Made by a program: the position numbers and the translations under genes | Notes under the pieces: model-generated | The model's input: only the letters and a program-made list of their open reading frames with translations | Told to the model about the DNA's origin: nothing | Databases searched by the model: none | Shown here: piece after piece, positions 10,035-12,915 of the stretch | Layout: the number at the start of each line of letters is the position of its first letter | How positions within the stretch are numbered: position 1 is the first letter of the stretch | DNA from: Cephalothrix spiralis | Taxonomy: Eukaryota; Nemertea; Palaeonemertea; Archinemertea; Cephalotrichidae | DNA: 12,915 bases | Direction of reading: 5' to 3' | Assembly: GCA_032353305.1 (NCBI GenBank) | Contig: JAUCNG010206640.1 | Location: 1-12,915, forward strand

Positions 10035-10292
10035 TTGAGCCGGATATAAAAAAAGCTAAAATATCAAATTTAACGGAAATGAATATCGGAAAACGACCCT
10101 TGTCCATATATAATGTAGAGCTTGATCTTCATTCACGTTTCACGATACATCATATTTTTACCTTTAAACAAAAATATAGGTGGCAGCATAAATTTTTCTA
10201 ATTTCTGTATCGCCCCAAGTTAAGGTGCCCACCTATAATTTCCCGATTTTTGAAAAAATGGAAGGGGCGGGAAACGGGTCAAAAAAATGTAC

Positions 10293-10316
10293 GGACTACG
10301 TATAGTCCATGGACTA
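10293..10316. repeat. Inverted monomer and overlapping palindromes at the edge of the 20-bp array
   Basis: GGACTA (10293) is followed by its complement TAGTCC (10303), which then pairs with the first array word to give the perfect 14-base palindrome TAGTCCATGGACTA. Thus one monomer core is inverted, head to head with the array start. It may be a relic of the event that seeded the array. Confidence 0.7.
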
Positions 10317-11011
10317 CGACCCGGACTACTGGACTACGACCCGGACTACCACCCCGATTACTGGTCTACGGTCCGCACTACTGGACTACGGCCCGGACTA
10401 CTGGACTACGACCAGGACTACTGGACTACGACCCGGACTACTAGACTACGGTCCGGACTACTGGACTACGGTCCGAACTACTGGACTACGGCCATGACTA
10501 CTGGACTACAGTTCGGACTACAAACCGGACTACTGGACTACGAGCCGGACTACTGGATTACAATCCGGACTACTGGACTACGACCCGGACTACTGGACTA
10601 CAGTTCGGACTTCTGGACTACGGCCCGGACTACTGGACTACGACCCGGACCCCGGACTACCAGGCGGACTACAAGCCAGACTAATGGACTACAATCGGGA
10701 CTACTGGACTACGACCCGGACTACTGGACTACAATCCGAACTACTGGACTACGACCCGGACTACTGGACTAAGACCTGGACTACGGCCTGTACTACGGCC
10801 CGGACTACTGGACTACAGCCCAGACTACTGGACTACGGTCCTGGACTACTGGACTACAGGCTGGATTACCGGACTACGAGCCGGACTACTGGACTATGAA
10901 CCGGACTACTCGGTGAAATCCACCCAGAATCCATGGATTTTGGACTACGGACTACTGGACTACGGCCTGAACTACTGGACTACGGCCTGGATCACTGGAC
11001 TACTGGACTAC
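10311..11011. repeat. GC-rich 20-bp minisatellite, about 35 units
   Basis: The consensus unit is GGACTACTGGACTACGRCCC, itself an 8-base word GGACTACN repeated twice plus a four-base spacer. Variation concentrates in the spacer (ACCC, GCCC, GTCCG, CAGTTCG, AATCC). The array is interrupted at about 10908-10942 by CGGTGAAATC and the palindrome AATCCATGGATT. Because 20 leaves remainder 2 when divided by 3, each plus-strand frame reads the same 20-residue peptide cycle (LLDYGPDYWTT then ARTTGLRPG); the opposite strand contains TAG in every frame. An ATG at 10287 opens a 161-codon frame through it. No change pattern favours one frame, so I treat it as non-coding. Confidence 0.95.
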
Positions 11012-11499
11012 CATTTCCCAGGCCCTCGAAAAAATGCGTTACGTAATAAAACAAAAGAAGTAATTGGTAATGCAAGATACATATTCAAGATATTTAAATT
11101 TAAAAAAAAAAAAAATTCAAACAAATGCCTAGCAACGGCCCATAGCAACGAGGATTTTTTAGGGTTTCAAATCTCATAACTCACGTGTTTTTTATTTGTT
11201 TTAAAAACGCTTTACACATAACGGTCCTATAAGTATAAGCGAGGGCTGGTAGTAAAATAATTCTAAAATATTAAAATCCAAGGTCACAGGTGAGGTCACG
11301 GACCAAATTTTTTTCAAAAGTCCAAAAAATGACCCTTCCATAAAAGTTGATAAATATTTAACCAATTTGCATTTCAACAAAATTTTACTACCACTGTCAC
11401 TATAGAATATTAAATAAAAATTCTGGCCCTATTTTAAATGGAAAATTTTCGACGATTTTCAGCTAATTTTTTGGCAAAAAATTGTCAAGGTCAAGGTAT
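11012..11499. other. Gene-free region between the 20-bp array and the second element
   Basis: Contains an A13 run near 11102, a 12-base inverted repeat TGGTAGTAAAAT (11247) and ATTTTACTACCA (11382), and AGGTCA-type hexamers at 11281-11298 and 11485-11493. The inverted repeat with about 120 bases between arms could mark a small decayed element. No gene seen. Confidence 0.5.
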
Positions 11500-11925
11500 T
11501 TCACTAAGAGATTTGCAATACAATGAAAAAATAATAAAATTCGATTTGACTCATTTGTTCTAACTTTCACTAAGATATGCATGCAATTCAATGAGAAAAT
11601 AATAATATTCGATTTGACTCACCTGTTCTAACTTTCACTATTAAAGATATGAATAATAAAATAATAATATGTGTTCTAACTTTCACTAAGATATGCAATG
11701 AATGAGAAAATAATGAAATAATAATATTCGATTTGACTCATGTGTACTAACTTTCACTAAGATATGCTTGCAATACGATGAGAAAATAATAAAAATTAAT
11801 ATAATAGATTTGACTCATGTGTTCTAACTTACACTAAGACCTACATTATACAATACAATGTGAAAATACAAGAAATTTTCATATATTTTCATTTGACTCC
11901 CAGAAAGAAATAAAATACATCATTA
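11500..11925. repeat. Second copy of the 64-bp repeat element, same orientation
   Basis: Five recognisable units carry the same anchors as the first array (CAATACAATGA, TTTGACTCA, TTCTAACTTTCACTAAGATA). One unit is internally deleted near 11650-11670. The last part, from about 11785, follows the first copy's 3545-3680 closely, including the distinctive run CTAAGACCTACATTATACAA and the next segment CAATGTGAAAATACAAGAAA. The copy therefore shares a defined, ordered 3' structure and not just a tandem unit. Confidence 0.88.
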
Positions 11926-11970
11926 TTCACAAAAGTTTCTCAGATGGTGACAATTTTAAATTCAAAATAT

Positions 11971-12000
11971 AAGATATAAGGTATTAAGATATAAGGTATT
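11971..12000. repeat. Perfect 15-bp tandem duplication
   Basis: AAGATATAAGGTATT occurs twice in direct succession with no mismatch. It adjoins the (ATC)n tract and lies about 50 bases past the end of the second 64-bp repeat element. Confidence 0.9.
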
Positions 12001-12026
12001 ATCATCATCATCATCATCATCATCAT
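12001..12026. repeat. (ATC)n microsatellite
   Basis: Eight uninterrupted ATC units plus AT. It follows the second copy of the dispersed element but has no counterpart after the first copy, so it is not a fixed part of that element. Confidence 0.95.
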
Positions 12027-12146
12027 TTAGTCGTAAATTAAGAAAATTTGAGCAGGAACTGTCGTTTTTTTCTAATTATTATGTATTTCTCCAATCTACC
12101 ATTTACAAAATTTTCAAACCCTCAGTCGCGGCTCAATTTTCAACGT

Positions 12147-12168
12147 ATGACACCAATACTGGTGTCAT
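12147..12168. repeat. Perfect hairpin, 9-bp stem with 4-base loop
   Basis: ATGACACCA, loop ATAC, TGGTGTCAT. The stem has no mismatch. It lies in gene-free sequence; no flanking feature explains it. It could be an internal inverted repeat of a decayed transposon. Confidence 0.8.
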
Positions 12169-12358
12169 TCTTCTTCTTTCTTATCATAGATTGGAAAGCA
12201 ATATGTACCCTGAAGCTACCAGAGCTAGTGTCGATTCCCCTTATCTATTTACATAGTAAAGTTTGAGAGCAAAATTGCAAGTCACGTCACTTTTGTATAG
12301 AGTCATGCGACCACATTAATGGTAAGAGGATCTTAGAGTATTTTGTTTGAAGCGAAAA

Positions 12359-12432
12359 ATCTCATAAATTGCCAGAAAATCTCATAAAATCATATATCTT
12401 ATTGCTACAAATCTTCTAAAATATCTCATAAA
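12359..12432. repeat. ATCTCATAAA short repeats
   Basis: ATCTCATAAA occurs at 12359, 12379 and 12423 with loosely related AT-rich sequence between. It is probably part of an eroded interspersed repeat. Confidence 0.55.
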
Positions 12433-12520
12433 ACCATAAAATGTACTTATGTTTCGAGTTGATTCAAAAAATTATACTTTTATCCGGTACATATGCATTG
12501 GGTTGATTTTCAAAGTTTAA

Positions 12521-12555
12521 GGGGGCCCCGGGCTCAAAGCTTCCTAAGGGCCCCC
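12521..12555. repeat. GC-rich inverted repeat
   Basis: GGGGGCCC at 12521-12528 and GGGCCCCC at 12548-12555 are exact complements around a 19-base spacer. The island GGGGGCCCCGGGCTC stands out from AT-rich flanks and resembles a fragment of an interspersed repeat. Confidence 0.7.
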
Positions 12556-12716
12556 GATGCTTGCGTTACACCACTGAAGACATCCGATAATGATACACAG
12601 CAGCAGGTTTACACCACGAGCGTCATAGTTGGAAATGTACATATATGAAATTCGTCATAGGAAACTATGGGATATGAAACGACGCATAGAAAAATTGAAT
12701 TGAATTGCGACATTAA

Positions 12717-12915
12717 TTTTTTTTTTTGATAAGAAGACTTTATTAAACAATAACACAAATATGGCACGCTCTGACATTACTTGGGCCACGGGGCATTTTT
12801 GGCTCCAAGACAGAATATAGGAAAGTTTCTACGAGGCAACAGTATCTCACAAAAATGACTAGATTTGAGACAAAGGATTGTGGCCTCGTGTCGCTTTACA
12901 AATTGTGCATATAAA
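12717..12915 (-). mobile_element. 3' end of a retro-inserted sequence (LINE, SINE or retrocopy), cut by the window edge
   Basis: Read on the minus strand, the sequence ends with AATAAA (12744-12739), eleven bases, then a run of eleven A (12727-12717). A polyadenylation signal at normal distance before a genomic A run is the mark of a reverse-transcribed RNA. Upstream of it the DNA is less AT-rich than its surroundings. One minus-strand frame is open from the window edge (12914) for about 45 codons to a TAA, containing EILLPRRNFPIF and CLGAKNAPWPK; I do not recognise it. The 5' end and any target-site duplication lie outside or cannot be paired. Element class is undetermined. Confidence 0.6.

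Larger units (their letters stand above)
12027..12716. other. Gene-free region with repeat fragments
   Basis: A plus-strand frame at 12048-12266 lacks an ATG start and has a low-complexity composition, so I do not call it. The only structure seen is the hairpin at 12147, the ATCTCATAAA words and the GC island at 12521. Confidence 0.55.

Noticed and set aside
10250-10899. Several overlapping plus-strand frames as genes
   Set aside because: All are rotations of the 20-bp repeat read in different frames; no frame-specific constraint is visible.

Overview
The window looks like nuclear DNA of an invertebrate animal, most plausibly a bivalve mollusc. The support is indirect: the DNA is AT-rich with long gene-poor stretches, there are three kinds of tandem array, there is a retro-insertion-like poly(A) end, and the single large gene is an intronless ankyrin-repeat protein of a kind expanded in molluscs. 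No bacterial features (operons, Shine-Dalgarno sites, tRNA or rRNA genes, CRISPR) were seen. The species cannot be fixed from the sequence alone.

Layout. Positions 1-2385 are gene-free, AT-rich sequence with short degenerate duplications. Positions 2386-3600 hold a minisatellite of 64-74 bp units, with a decayed tail to about 3970. Positions about 3970-4950 are gene-free and probably hold the 3' UTR and a polyadenylation signal of the next gene. Positions 4950-8648 on the minus strand hold the one convincing gene: about 22 ankyrin repeats followed by a helical linker and a C-terminal protein kinase domain with its catalytic residues present. Just upstream (8742-8888, minus strand) is a GC-richer block with a protein-like 48-codon open stretch that may be a 5' exon or leader. 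Positions 8889-10290 are gene-free. Positions 10311-11011 hold a GC-rich minisatellite of 20 bp units that is largely open in all three plus-strand frames because 20 is not a multiple of 3. Positions 11500-11925 hold a second, shorter copy of the 64-bp-unit repeat in the same orientation as the first. A 15-bp duplication and an (ATC)n microsatellite follow. At 12717-12915 a poly(T) tract and a reversed AATAAA mark the 3' end of a minus-strand retro-inserted sequence that runs off the window.

How the parts may relate. The ankyrin-kinase protein reads as a cytosolic signalling or sensor protein: the ankyrin solenoid would bind a partner and the kinase would be the output. It resembles RNase L in the order ankyrin-kinase but has no room for a KEN nuclease domain. 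The two related repeat copies bracket the gene about 8 kb apart. They look like a dispersed element carrying internal tandem repeats, with a consensus AP-1 heptamer in many units. Whether they influence the gene is speculation.
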